Part shown: positions 40,840 through 51,171 of the stretch, piece after piece
How positions within the stretch are numbered: the first letter of the stretch is position 1
Layout of the letters: each line of letters starts with the position of its first letter
Assembly (NCBI GenBank): GCA_029834535.1
Contig: JAQMWT010000322.1
Location: forward strand, 248,001-312,000
Length of the DNA: 64,000 nucleotides
Source of the DNA: Chrysophaeum taylorii
Lineage: Eukaryota; Sar; Pelagophyceae; Pelagomonadales; Pelagomonadaceae
Direction of reading: 5' to 3'
Program-made: the position numbers and the translations under genes
Notes under the pieces: model-generated
The model's input: the letters and a program-made list of their open reading frames with translations, nothing else
Database searches by the model: none
What the model was told of the DNA's origin: nothing

Positions 40840-41442
40840 TTAGACGGTGTAGATCTCATCGAAGGGTGGGGGGGTCTCCACGGCAAGGCGTGGTGATGAC
40901 GGTGGTGGGGGAAGGGCGGCCTCCGCGGGCGCGGCAGCGACGAGCTTGCCGCCGGCATATTTGCGCTGGATGGTCGAGTACCAGTGGTTCTTGCAGTCGT
41001 TGTCGGAGCGGCCGGGGAGGTTCTTGGCGATCTCTGCCCACTTGTTCTGGAGCTTGGCATGAACTTGGATGAGAATTTTCTCCTCGTCGTCCGTCCACTC
41101 GCCCTTCTTAAGGTTTGGGTCGAGATGGTTGACGTATCGCTCGCGGCACTGCTTCCCGACGCGGCCGGGTAGGTGCTTGGCGATGCGGGCCCACTTTCGG
41201 CCGAACTCGTTCACCTTGCGCCGCAGCATGTCGTCCTCCTCCTGGGTCCAAGATCCCTTGCCCTTTATGAGAGGCACGACCGGGAGTCGACCGCGCATGA
41301 CGGCGTCGTCGTCCAGCGGCGCGAGCCGCGGCCTCTCGTCCTGTGGTCGGCTCACCACGTCGACCCGCCGTCGCTTCGCCGCATCCTCGATCGGCGTCGA
41401 TAGTTGTGCCATCACCCGCGCCATGTGTTTTTTTTTTATCAC
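40840..41442 (-). CDS. R2R3 MYB transcription factor
   Basis: 200 residues; the Met at 41424 (MARVMAQL) is an alternative start. Two MYB repeats are complete. R2 at about 62-108 is GSWTQEEDDMLRRKV, KWARIAKHLPGR, GKQCRERYVNHLDP. R3 at about 113-158 is KGEWTDDEEKILIQ, KWAEIAKNLPGRSDNDCKNHWYS. The R2 third helix GKQCRERY.NHLDP and the Trp at the start of R3 resemble 3R-MYB/animal c-Myb rather than land-plant R2R3 proteins. The first repeat is absent. The C-terminal tail is short and Pro-rich. It binds DNA in the nucleus; targets are unknown. It is the only clearly intact regulatory gene within the transposon-rich island. Confidence 0.92.
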   Translation of the reverse strand: MIKKKHMARVMAQLSTPIEDAAKRRRVDVVSRPQDERPRLAPLDDDAVMRGRLPVVPLIKGKGSWTQEEDDMLRRKVNEFGRKWARIAKHLPGRVGKQCRERYVNHLDPNLKKGEWTDDEEKILIQVHAKLQNKWAEIAKNLPGRSDNDCKNHWYSTIQRKYAGGKLVAAAPAEAALPPPPSSPRLAVETPPPFDEIYTV

Positions 41443-41819
41443 TCGGCTTCACGTGGAGGTCCAATGAGTGACTACAACGTTATGCGATTTTCATGTTTGA
41501 GGCAAAAAGCTCAAGATCGTTTTCCTTGCACGTGCCGTTTGCCAGTCCTGATTGGATATAATCACTCGTACTGGGAATTCACTAAACAATCCCAGAGAAC
41601 TTGAACCACGTCACCACGCAAGTCTGGTGAAGTGATTTAGAAGTGAACACAGTCGCCCTACGTGGTGCGATCGTGAATTTGGTGTAGTACGGGTGAAGTG
41701 AACGCCACATTTTTTTTTTTTTTTTTTTGTAACACCTGGTCCCGTCTCATTTCCGTGCCCCCCGCCCGATATTGCATGGGTCTGGTCATCTGAGGCTCAT
41801 TCGTGTTTCAGGGCGAAGG
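41443..41819. other. Intergenic with poly-T
   Basis: Upstream region of the MYB gene. Repeated TGGTGAAGTGA or GGGTGAAGTGAA strings lie at about 41626 and 41691, with an 18-base T run at about 41711-41728. Similar GGTGAAGTGA strings occur near 49036 and 49060. Confidence 0.45.
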
Positions 41820-42290
41820 AGGAGTCAACGGCAGTGCATAGTACACTGTATTTTTGACCTTCGGCGATGTGAACGAACGACCTCGGTATCTTCGTCTCGT
41901 TCTTCCTCATCAACCTCCATTTCCGAAGAGACTTCGGGGATGGGCTTCCCGGCGGCGTTTTGGAACTCGGTCTTGGCGAGATCGCTATACTTGATCCGGG
42001 GCGCCGCAACGAAATTCTTGTCCATGCGCAGAGGGCAACTTTGTCCGTCTCGTCCGCGCCGCCGAGCAATGTGTTTCCCTCGGTCAGGACGGGAAAAAAA
42101 AATCCCGTGCTCCGGCAGCACTCACAGTACCTCTGCGCTCCTTGTGCACGGATTGAGCCCTCCGAGGTTCCTGCCATGTCCGGAAGGAGCCCAATCTGCT
42201 CCTTAGTGAGCGGTCGATACAGCGTTCCAACGTCGACAGCCAGATACGTGAAAACGACTTCATCTTCCTTCTCAAGGTTAGGGTCGGATA
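41820..42290 (-). pseudogene. Fragment of an unidentified coding sequence, frameshifted
   Basis: Reading from about 42283: EDEVVFTYLAVDVGTLYRPL, TKEQIGLLPDMAGTSEGSIR, AQRYCECC. A frame change at the 9-base A/T homopolymer near 42093-42101 leads to HIARRRGRDGQSCPLRM and then to YSDLAKTEFQNAAGKPIPEV and an acidic tail. Protein-like on both sides, with no recognised family. It lies upstream of, and opposite to, the large element-like gene. Confidence 0.35.
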
Positions 42291-42365
42291 AGAAAGCTCA
42301 AAACTAGGCCCTAGCCTACATTTCGAACACCAAACGAGAAACCCTCATTCAAAAGTGGATTGTCT

Positions 42366-42390
42366 CAGGCTATGTTTCAAACATAGCCTG
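42366..42390. repeat. Perfect 12-bp-arm palindrome
   Basis: CAGGCTATGTTT, a single central C, then AAACATAGCCTG. It lies 28 bp before the preferred start codon of the large element-like gene, so it may be an operator-like or element-end signal. Confidence 0.9.
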
Positions 42391-42417
42391 CAAAATCACA
42401 AAATCGGCGTTCCGCCC

Positions 42418-45400
42418 ATGGAATCGGCCGAAACGAGCAAAGAGTCGGCCCCGGGTCCTTCTGTAACCCCTGTGGACCCTTCGGTCCCGGCTGAGTTGAC
42501 GAAAGTGTCGAAAAAACCCGCTGCCAAACATCAACGGCGAAAAAACCTCTTGAGGGGAGAGTGCGTGTGCTGCGTAGCGAGGCTCGACGCCGACGAGACG
42601 GCCAGGGGCCAGCCGCTCGACCTGGAGCGACTCCTGAATATCGAGGGCGAGCTGCCCGACAAGTTCTACGTGTGCTCGAAAATGTGCCGGGACGACTTCA
42701 CCCCGAGCAAGCTACACACGACGAAGGGCGCGAAGGCTGTTCTCGCCCGGATCTCCGCGTCGCTAACTAGGACTCTCAAGACAACCATCCGCAGCGGGGA
42801 CGAGGTCCTCATCGAGCACGACTTCTCGGCGGGGCACAACATCCAGGGCGGCAACGGCGTTGTCCTGGGCCTAATCTACAACAACACTGTGTGTCGGGTC
42901 GAGTCATACGACGTGAAAACGATTCAGCAGGGAGAGATCCGCGTCCCGTTCTCCCACGTCAAGGCCAAGCCCGACAAGGAGAACGACACCCCCCCGATTC
43001 GGCGACTACCACCCGGACGGCCAGCGCGTCCGACGCTTGGATCGAGTGGGTCATCGGTTATCTCCACACTGTCGTCGTCGTCGGACTCGAATGTGCGGAT
43101 CTCGGAGCTCGAGGAGGTGTCGAAACTCCGGAGCATGGTCGACAAGCTCACGGCGGCCAAGACGGCTCAGCACTCTCGCTCTGTCACCGCCGAACGCGAG
43201 ACGAAAGAAGCCCACGCCGACGCCTTCGCCGCGGAAATGGCGGCCGCCAAGGCAGACGCGGCGCGTCTCGAGGCCAAGTGGAAGTACGAGGACGAGGTCC
43301 GGGATGCCGCACGTCGGGAGGCACGGCTCCAGGTCCGCATCGAACGCCACCAGGCCTCCAATGAGAAGCAGCGCGACCGCGATGCCGCGAGGCTGCAGCG
43401 AGCCATCGACGAGCTCAACGCGACCAAGGCCCAGTCGAACGAGGCGGCGAGACAGGCTGCGGCGGCGGCCGAGTTTCGGGAGAGGAACCGACTGAAGAAA
43501 TCGGACCCTCGGGCCATGCGACAACTCAAGAACAATTACGCCGCCCTCAACCAGGAAGCGAAGCAAATGGAGATAAAGCTCGCGGCTGCCGAGGACCGCG
43601 TCCAGGCCCGGGAGGAGGAGATCGAGCGGCTGCGGGAGCGGGTCGCGGTCCTCGAGAAGCAGAACGCCGAAGTGTGGGTACCGCGGAAGCCGTCCGGCAA
43701 GGGATCCGGCAAGGGCACTCCGTGGGACTCGAAGCTCAGGGTGCTGTGTATGAAACTGCTCGCCTCGCGGGTTGCGCCTGCGGAAATCCCCGAGGTCCTG
43801 GTCTCGGTCGTCGAGGCGGTCGTTGGCCCGGAGCGAGTGCGCGACATGGAGCTCCCGTCCGCACGCTTCATTCGCGACCTGCGCTCCGAGATGGGTGTCC
43901 TTCACGAGGCCGCCGTCGCCCTCGCCGTGGGATACGGTGACGGTGACGTCGTCGACGCGGCGACGGACGCGTCGCCGCTCGACGGCAAGGAGATCGCGAC
44001 TACCCAACTTCGCGTCACACGCGGCGGCGTGACGGAGAACTGGACGCTGGGCGCGAGCGAGATCTCCGACCAGAGCGCGCCTGGCGAGGCCAAGGCGATC
44101 AACGATCGGTTTGGTGACCTGAATCGAGCGCTCCAGCTCGTTAATCAAGTTTACCAGGAGCTCTACGGAGCCGACGCTGCTGCGGAGGCGCTCCCGGCCG
44201 CCGGCAGCGCCGGCGTGCAGAATCTCGCCGGCCGGGCCATCGTTACCGACAACGCCTCCGCCGCCATCGCATCGGTCCGCGAGCTCCAGGAGCATGTCCT
44301 CGCGGCGGTGCAGAAGGAGATCGGGGAAGAGCTGTGGAATTTGATGACGCAAGACGAGCGCGACGCGAAGACTCGTGTCTTTCACGGGAACTGCCAGCGA
44401 CATCTCGGTACGTCGTGCCGTCCCACCAGCAATTTGTTGAGCAGGCAACACATGGCTCGACGGCGGCGCCGCCGAGGAGGCCAAGATGCTCGACACGCTG
44501 CTGAAGGATAGCATCGAGAGCTCGGAGGCGAAGCACCTGCGCCTCACCGGCGAGTTGAACAAGGTCATTCATGCCTTGTCCAAGTGTATCGGCGAGGGCG
44601 TGGATCGCTACGGGAAGGGCTTCGGGACCCCTCTCCGGGCATTCCTCGAGGAGAAGCACCCGTCGGAGCTCTACCTCACGCTCGGCCGCACGGACAAGGG
44701 GACGCGGCAGGACGCGTGCACCAACGCGGCCTGGGTCATCTTCCACAACCTCCCGTTTCTCGTCGAGTTCCTCGAGAACGCGAGCTACGCGCCGCAGAAC
44801 ATCCTCAGGAACAACCTCTTATCGACCTTGTCCTCGCAGGAGGTCGCCGGAGCCATTCGAGCCCGAGCGATCATCGACGACAAGCTCACGGTGCCTTTCC
44901 GATTTTTCGCCGCATCGGACGCCCTCGAGGGTTGGTCGGTTCTCGACATGGCGGGCGTTCTCGAGCGAGTGCATGCCTTCTTCCAAGTCTGCCAGGATAA
45001 TCCACAACTCGTTGCGACCGCCGGTTACGAGACCTTCGACACTGAGATCGCCACCTACGCCCAGTTCCTCGAGACGCGGGCCGGGTCGGCGAAGCTGTCC
45101 GTCGACGGCCAGTCCACGATCCGCGACGTCGCGGCCGTTCGGGCGCGGCTCTACGCTCCGACTGACACCAATGATCCAGAGGCCAAGACCATGCTCGACG
45201 CGCTCCGGGCCTGGGGCCGCGGCATGCGCCGCACGTTCGAGGGGGGGCAGTCTATGCGCTACGTCGGCGACGGCGACCTCGCGGCGGTCAACCAGACGTC
45301 GGAGCTCCGGAGGGCCTTCGACGGCGCGAGGCGGAACTCGAACGAGGTCGAAGGCGAGTTTGGCGTATTGAAGTATAACAACGCCTCCTACGTCAACATG

Positions 45401-46559
45401 AGCCGGGGTCGTCGCGTGCCAACGGGACCACATGTTCGACCGGGCCGCCACGAGTTTTACGACCAAGCGCCGGCGACGCGTCGCCGACGAGGTCGCTGGT
45501 CGAACGACGACGAAGGCTCGAATGCGCGATCGAGTTGGTGGAGGACGTCTCGCCACGCTCGGCGACGACTTTCGAGGAGTGTTGATGGAGGCGGCTCGTC
45601 GTGGTCGGCAGAACCACGAGGAGCAGGCTGCCGCGCGCGCGGAGGCGGCGAAGGAGCACCATCGCCGTCGCGCCGCCGCGTTCGTCGAGAAGGCCCTCGA
45701 GCGCCAGGTGAACGACTACGCCAAGGCCCAGGAGGCCATGAAAGTCAAGCCTGTCGTCGACGAGCAGGCCCTCGTCGGAAGGACCCTGCTCTCGACGGTC
45801 AAGAAGCGACTTGATGCGGCACTTAAGCAGATCTCGAGCGACGCTGCGCGGTCGAAGGTCCTCAAGGAGAACATCGACAGGTACGTCGTCGGCATGGGCA
45901 TGGGCGACCTCAAACCCAAGTCCTACACCTCGGGCAAGGACCCGACGATCGGCTCGGCCGGTTCCAAGGCCAAAATCGAATTCCTCACCGCGCACCTCGA
46001 GTACGTCTACGAGCAGATCAAGACCAACTCCCGCGAGTTGGTCGCCGAGGCGGTAGTCCCTGGCGAGCGCCGACGGCAGCTGCCAGTGCTCGGGACCGCG
46101 ACGGCCCAGCGTCTCGAACTCGACGCGAGGCGGCACTTGAGCGTTGACGAGCTCAAGGCCAAGGTTGAGGAGTGCCGCGCCTTTCGCCATCCGAGGAAGC
46201 GGACGCGGACAACGAGTGGCCGCTCGAAGCTACCGACGATTGACGTGGCGTTGGTCGGGTCACGCGTCGAGGTTCTCTGGGAGTTGTCGGGGCACCCGGG
46301 CTGCTACTGGATGCCCGGCACCATCGAGGCGGTATCCGACGAGAACTCCAAGGACGGTCGCAAGAAACTCGGGCTGGGTTGGATCTTCGTTTCCTATGAC
46401 GACGGTTTCAGCGGGTGGCTCCTCGCGAACCGCCCCACCTTCTTCAACGGCTCCAAGCCGGCTTCCTGGCGCTTCGTGTCCGAGGACAACGAATACGACG
46501 ACGACGACGACGATGAGGAGGAGGACGCGATGGACGTCGACGACGACGACCACGCATAG
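42418..46559 (+). CDS. Large element-like protein with zinc-type N-terminus, coiled coil and Tudor/SH3-like ends
   Basis: Exon 1 is 42418-44407. A 37-nt intron (44408-44444, GTACGT...GAGCAG) restores the frame, giving NCQRHLGNTWLDGG across the join. Exon 2 runs from 44445. Near 45404-45407 a run of four G must lose one base to continue into the last frame (to 46559, TAG), so the copy is probably mutated or carries a sequence error. The joined product is about 1350 residues. It has CVCC...CSKMC (about 44-100) and a small beta-like domain (GDEVLIEHDF...GGNGVVLGLIY). A long charged coiled coil follows (about 215-440), then a mostly helical core with VTDNASAAIASV and a C..HLGNTW motif. Last comes a Tudor/SH3-like C-terminal domain (VGSRVEVLWEL, GCYWMPGTIEAV, GWIFVSYDDGFSGWLL) with an acidic end. 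The core resembles transposase-like proteins of large DNA elements, but I cannot name the superfamily. ATG 42355 is an alternative start. Confidence 0.62.
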
Positions 46560-46809
46560 CTGCGTTCGCGGGCCCCGACGCCGGTCTCCCGAGGACGCCC
46601 GGAAAGACGAGGACACTAGAACTGGCCCCAGCGAACAAAAGGCGCCGTCTAAACGCCCACACGACCCTCATTGGGCCTACGGACATTCCCGATGCGCCGG
46701 TTGTTGTATTTGGAGCCGATGGCGTCGTGCAGAGTAGAGCCACCTAGGCCCCCGCCTCCACCGAGGCGCCAAAATACCTCACTCCCAAGTAGATTCGCCA
46801 AATCGGCAG

Positions 46810-48675
46810 CTACGGACTTCGTTCCAAGATAAAATCGGCACCATTTTGGGTCAACTTGGCGACGGACAAAAAAGCCCGCCAATCCTTGGGGATTTTCGGC
46901 CCCGGCGCGGGACCCCCGAGTTCCTTATCCGACCCTATCAAGGTCAGGGAAAAGCGCCTTCCAGTTCGTGGGTCTCTAGAGCCCGATCCATTGAGTGAAG
47001 GCTCGGTCAAACTCCACGTGAAATCGGGTATCCCCGAGCCTGCGCAGGTTCGGAAGAAGTCTCTGCCATTTCGTGGTGGACTGCAGTGCGTGTGCAAATC
47101 ACATATTCTTCCTTGAGCAACTTGCTGGCCCGAGTTTTCTGCGCGTCCGACAGGTGCCTGCAGTTGATGGATGGTCCGAAAGTCAAGGAGGAAGGCTATC
47201 AACACGCGCTCGTTGAATTCGTAGTAGGAGTGGAGCGCAATCTCACCATCATTCCCGCAAACCCGGCGGAGGTCTTCGACATCGACAGTCTAACGTGGCA
47301 TCAATTTCGCAGTAAGGTTCGGGACATCGATGACTTCTAACACTCCAGCTCGCAGGGACTCGATCATGTTGTGCTTGATCTATGCGGCGCACTCAAAAAA
47401 TAGAAGTGATAGAAGTTATCATGTTGCACGAAAATAACGGGCACATTCGTTTTAGCAAAATCGCCTCGAATTCAGCCAACGCCACCCATTGCTCATTACT
47501 GATTGTCCAGGGGAGTTCAGTGTAGGTGGCCGCGTACAGTTTGAGCACGTGGTGCACGCGCAGCAAGAAGCAGATAGGCTGATAGCGCGCCCGGAACCTT
47601 GTCTGTCGTTAATGTCGAGATTGAGCTTCGGCGATTTCCCCTGCCGTAATGGCAAAACCGCATGCAGCTCCTTCAAGCTTGTGCCGTAAGAAAAGTACTT
47701 GGCTCCAGCGTGAGCACTGTTCAGCAGCTCCTGGCCAGCTGGGAATGGGCTGATCACCTTCTTGTCTCTGGATGGTGTCAAGTCACCACACGCCGCTCCC
47801 GAGATCTTTGAGAAATCATGCATGTCACGCGTTTCGACATCAACAAGCTTCTTTGGCGACGCCAATTTCAGCCCGGTGTTGGACAATGGTTGCGGCCGTA
47901 AATTCAAAGTCGATTCCCGCACGCTCCGCGTCCACAGAACGGAGCAGGGCAGCCGTGCCGGCATCGGTTCCGTCGTCAGCGGAACGAGGCCCACGCACAC
48001 CGTCTCAACGCCGCTCCAATCGGGCAAAATAAAAGATAGGTCAATGGCTTGTCGCTTGACCTTATCCTTGAGTGCCCTGCCGTCGTGCAGCACCTGGGCG
48101 AATGGATTGCCGAGAGTCGCTTCATAACACTCACTAACGACGTGCCTCAGGATCCGAACAGTGCAACGATATTCAGCTTCCACCCAATCAAACAGCGCCT
48201 TTCGAGTCATGAACGGGCACTTGCCATTCCCGCCGCCGCCGCGGTAATACGCTTCGAGAAGGTTGCGATGGTTCTTCGTCGTCAAAGGGCGCGCTTGGAA
48301 ATGAGCTGCGCTTTGTAAGCGTAGTGCCGAGCCAAGGATGCCATCAGGACAGAGTGCTTTGACTGGCTGAGCATGGCCCGGAAGTAGCTGGTAACCTGCG
48401 GTTAATGCTTCCACGCTGCCACAACGCCCACGGCCGTATTTACACCCTCCCTTTCTTCGTCTGTCTTCTGTTTCTTGTTTTTCTGTTGACAGCCCACCTC
48501 GTCCCGCAGCCTTAAAATGGTCAAGAGGCTCTTTCATCTGCCAGATGTCTTTCTTGGAGTCTCTCGACACCTTCAGGCGCTCCCAGCACTGGATACACAA
48601 GTGCGCCTTCTTCCCACTGACGCGGTCAGGATAGTTTTCCTTCAGACGGCGCACGCAGTCCCACATCTTGGACAT
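46810..48675 (-). pseudogene. hAT-type transposase remnant (N-terminal and middle parts)
   Basis: The main ORF, 48675-47452 (407 residues), starts with a BED-like zinc finger region (MSKMWDCVRRLKENYPD, AHLCIQCWERLKVS, DHFKAAG). It continues as a transposase-like stretch (RKALFDWVEAEYRCTVRILR, AIDLSFILPDWSGVETVCVG, HDFSKISGAACGDL, PFPAGQELLNSAHAGAKYFS). Frame breaks follow, and further family-like pieces appear at 47340-46810 (LEVIDVPNLTAKL; LSDAQKTRASKLLKEEY). The matching C-terminal part of the same kind of transposase is found separately at 63.24-63.71 kb. A tailed retroposon is inserted 97 bp upstream of its start. Confidence 0.55.
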
Positions 48676-48758
48676 GGTTGATCGTCCAGTTTTGCGTGTT
48701 CGACGTCAGCATCGACGACGCAATCCGCTCGTTCTTGTGCTCCTCATTCTGTTCCGCC

Positions 48759-48924
48759 GTTTCCTCCATATAACTAACTAACTAACTTCAGACCTCTCCC
48801 GAGCATGGGAGCCAGGCCGGACCGACAGGAGCCAGTCCGGAATCACGGGCCTGTAGACGAGGGGCGCCGAAAGGTGGGTCGGCGGAGAGTGATCATCAAG
48901 CTTGTCGCCATGTTTCCTCCATAT
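48759..48924 (-). mobile_element. (TTAG)n-tailed retroposon, copy 2, with target-site duplication
   Basis: The insert is 48772-48911 (140 bp), flanked by identical 13-mers GTTTCCTCCATAT at 48759-48771 and 48912-48924. On the plus strand it begins with AACTAACTAACTAAC (the tail, reversed). On the minus strand it therefore ends in (GTTA)n. Compared with copy 1 and copy 3 it is 5'-truncated after GCGACAAGC. Target duplication, simple-repeat tail and variable truncation are the marks of target-primed reverse transcription. Confidence 0.88.
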
Positions 48925-49470
48925 CATCACCATTATCCTCCACCTCTAGGTAGCGCGGCCCCACTTCGCTCATCAGACGGGCTCAAGGGCGGTGTCTTCA
49001 GCCCCGGCGAATAAATGAGAAGGGGGAGCATTCTGGTGAAGTGATGTGATTTCAGTGGACCTGGTGAAGTGAGGTTTAGGTGAATTCCTAACTCTGGATA
49101 TTTGTTCAGCCGACCGAATGTCGACGAGGGTCATAGTAACCACCCCCCCCCCCCCCTCTTGGCAGTCGACCTCTTGAAAGCCTTCGTTAACGCACCAAAA
49201 CCTTCAAGCACCCACACGCACCCGCACCGGTTACAGCAGTCGACCTTCAAAAAACCTCCGTTTAATAAATGCTAGTCTAGTAAATTTTAAAGGTCGGTTG
49301 CTAAGTCGGTTGCTAACCTGCACAAAGCCTAATAGGGTGGGTGTGTGGGGTAGGAGGGATGTGCCTGACGGGCGGAGATAAGTGATAGGGTGGGTGGGGC
49401 GAAGGGGATCGCTACATTACTGTAAGTCTTTGAGGGTATAAATTATGTTGGGAGGAGCGTTCTGCGAAAA
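48925..49470. other. Intergenic with dispersed C-run motif
   Basis: GGTGAAGTGA repeats lie near 49036 and 49060. A long C run followed by CTCTTGGCAGTCGACC spans about 49143-49173, with a second CAGCAGTCGACCTTC near 49226. These match the motifs near 9.88 kb and 53.63 kb. No gene. Confidence 0.5.
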
Positions 49471-50784
49471 ATGGGAGGGCGCCGGAGAAGGTCGGTCTCC
49501 CAGGCGAAGCGGCGGCTGCAGGGAGCCCTGTGGGAATTGCCCGCCGTCCAGATCCGGGTGGCGCAGTTGGTGCCCCGCGAGGTCGGGGACGGTACGGTCG
49601 CGAGCGTGTCGGGGGCGTGGCGCAGCGGGTTCGCGAGCGCTGCGTTCTGGCGGTTACTGACGCGAAACGAGTGCGCGAGCGCGCGCGAGACGGGCGCACT
49701 TTTTGGGCGCGAGCTGCTGCGGAACAATCGATTCGCGTGCGAGACGTACGACGACGAACTGTTTTTCGACGAGTCGTTCCTGAGACCGGAAGCATGGGCC
49801 ACGAGCCGGATCATCGGGTCGAGCCCCTGGGCCGACATGGAGTGCGAGCCCCAGTGGCACCGGGACGCGAACGAGCGTCCGTGCTGCGTCTCAGGAGCCC
49901 TCGGCGTCGGCTCGTGTCGCCAGACAGTCCCGCTGAACGAGTCGGCCTTGGGCCCGAGCCCGCTCGCCGCCGTCGCGACGTACGAGAAGAGGCATGGAGA
50001 AGAAGTCAATTTTTATAGCTTTTCGGCCGACTTTCTGGATCGAAGACCTGCCCTCCTCTTGACTGTGTGGGTCGCCGGCGCCGCCGAGTACCAGTCGGCC
50101 TTCAAGCTGAGCTTGTCGCTCGTCGGAAACGAACGCGAAACGTTAGGAGGATGCACGACTCGCGCCAAGTTCGCCCCCAACAACGCCTGGCGCCAGTTCA
50201 AGGTCCTCGTCGACCCGCCAACTGGTCTTTGCGCTGTGCACGTCAACCTCCTCGCGAAGGGCCTCACGAGGTTCGACGGCGAGTTGTACTGCGACTGCTG
50301 CTCTGGGTACGTAGGCCCCAAGTTCGCGGCGGCCTCCCTGCGATTTTGCCCCGCCATCCAAGCCGACGGCCTCAGGGCCTCGCTCGCCAAGCTCGACGAT
50401 CCCCGCGACGCCTCCGTCCCCGCCTGGACCGACGTATGCCCCGACGACCGCTACGCGCCCCCCGACGTCACTATCGACGTCGACCTTCCCTTCTTCGACG
50501 AGAACCGCCTCCAGGACCTCTGGCCGCAGCTGGCCGACACCCTCCAGGCGCGCGCCGATGACCGCGATCACGACGACGACTACGACCCCGAGTTGGAGGA
50601 TTTTGACGCCGCTTGTAGCCAGGACGTCGCCTTCGACCGCGCCTTGCTCGCGCCGGATGGCCTTACTGGCAGCGTCTCTGACCCCCTTCCCCCGGCCCTT
50701 CGGACGCTCGTCGCCTGGGAACGCGACCCCCGCGTAGCGATGGAACGCGACCTTCCACCGCCGCCACCGCCGCCGCCGCCGTGA
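49471..50784 (+). CDS. F-box-like protein of unknown function
   Basis: 437 residues. An F-box-like helix set lies at about residues 22-66 (LWELPAVQIRVAQLVPREV, VASVSGAWRSGFASAAFWRLL). A probable beta-rich domain follows at about 100-290: FDESFLRPEAWATSRIIGSS, YSFSADFLDRRPALLLTVWV, AEYQSAFKLSLSLV, WRQFKVLVD, RFDGELYCDCCSGYVGPKFA. This layout recalls F-box proteins with a C-terminal substrate-binding sandwich. The distal third is Asp-rich and ends in a run of nine prolines at the stop. If the F-box is real, it would dock onto SKP1 in an SCF ubiquitin ligase. The F-box call rests on pattern alone. It is convergent with the MLO-like gene. Confidence 0.55.
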   Translation: MGGRRRRSVSQAKRRLQGALWELPAVQIRVAQLVPREVGDGTVASVSGAWRSGFASAAFWRLLTRNECASARETGALFGRELLRNNRFACETYDDELFFDESFLRPEAWATSRIIGSSPWADMECEPQWHRDANERPCCVSGALGVGSCRQTVPLNESALGPSPLAAVATYEKRHGEEVNFYSFSADFLDRRPALLLTVWVAGAAEYQSAFKLSLSLVGNERETLGGCTTRAKFAPNNAWRQFKVLVDPPTGLCAVHVNLLAKGLTRFDGELYCDCCSGYVGPKFAAASLRFCPAIQADGLRASLAKLDDPRDASVPAWTDVCPDDRYAPPDVTIDVDLPFFDENRLQDLWPQLADTLQARADDRDHDDDYDPELEDFDAACSQDVAFDRALLAPDGLTGSVSDPLPPALRTLVAWERDPRVAMERDLPPPPPPPPP

Positions 50785-50840
50785 AGGAAACCGGTGGCCC
50801 CGACCTCCTCCAGGACTTAGTAATTCATAAATCCGCCGTT

Positions 50841-50875
<35 letters not shown>

Positions 50876-51171
50876 CGCAGTTCGAGGCATTTCCGGACCG
50901 GAGAAGGAGCAATGCACGGCGTCGTTCCCCGGGAAGCGGGAGGTCTGGTCGGATCGCATCGCAGCAACAACCAAAAAAAGTGGGAGTGAGTGCAAGAAAG
51001 CTGCTATAAGTAGCTGGGCGCCTACGGACGGGCGACGGGAAGACAGCAGAACAGCGGCAATCGGGGCAGCGGGATCTCGCGCCACCGGGAGAGTGCATAG
51101 AAGTGTTGGGCAGCAGCAGCAGCAGCAGCATGCGGAAGGGTCTCCGGTAGAGGAGACCGTCGAGACCAAAG
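50785..51171. other. Convergent intergenic region with simple repeats
   Basis: (GCAA)n at about 50841-50874, about eight units, and (CAG)n at about 51112-51130. No gene is supported. Confidence 0.55.

Noticed and set aside
43051-44568. 505-codon minus-strand ORF opposite the large element-like gene
   Set aside because: It is the complement of the coiled-coil coding region; the plus-strand frame has splice continuity and recognisable structure.
37372-48912. Opposed repeats at 37.4-37.6 and 48.8 kb read as terminal inverted repeats of one 11-kb element
   Set aside because: Copy 2 has its own 13-bp target duplication, the copies differ in 5' truncation, and a third copy exists at 63.8 kb; independent retroposon insertions explain this better.
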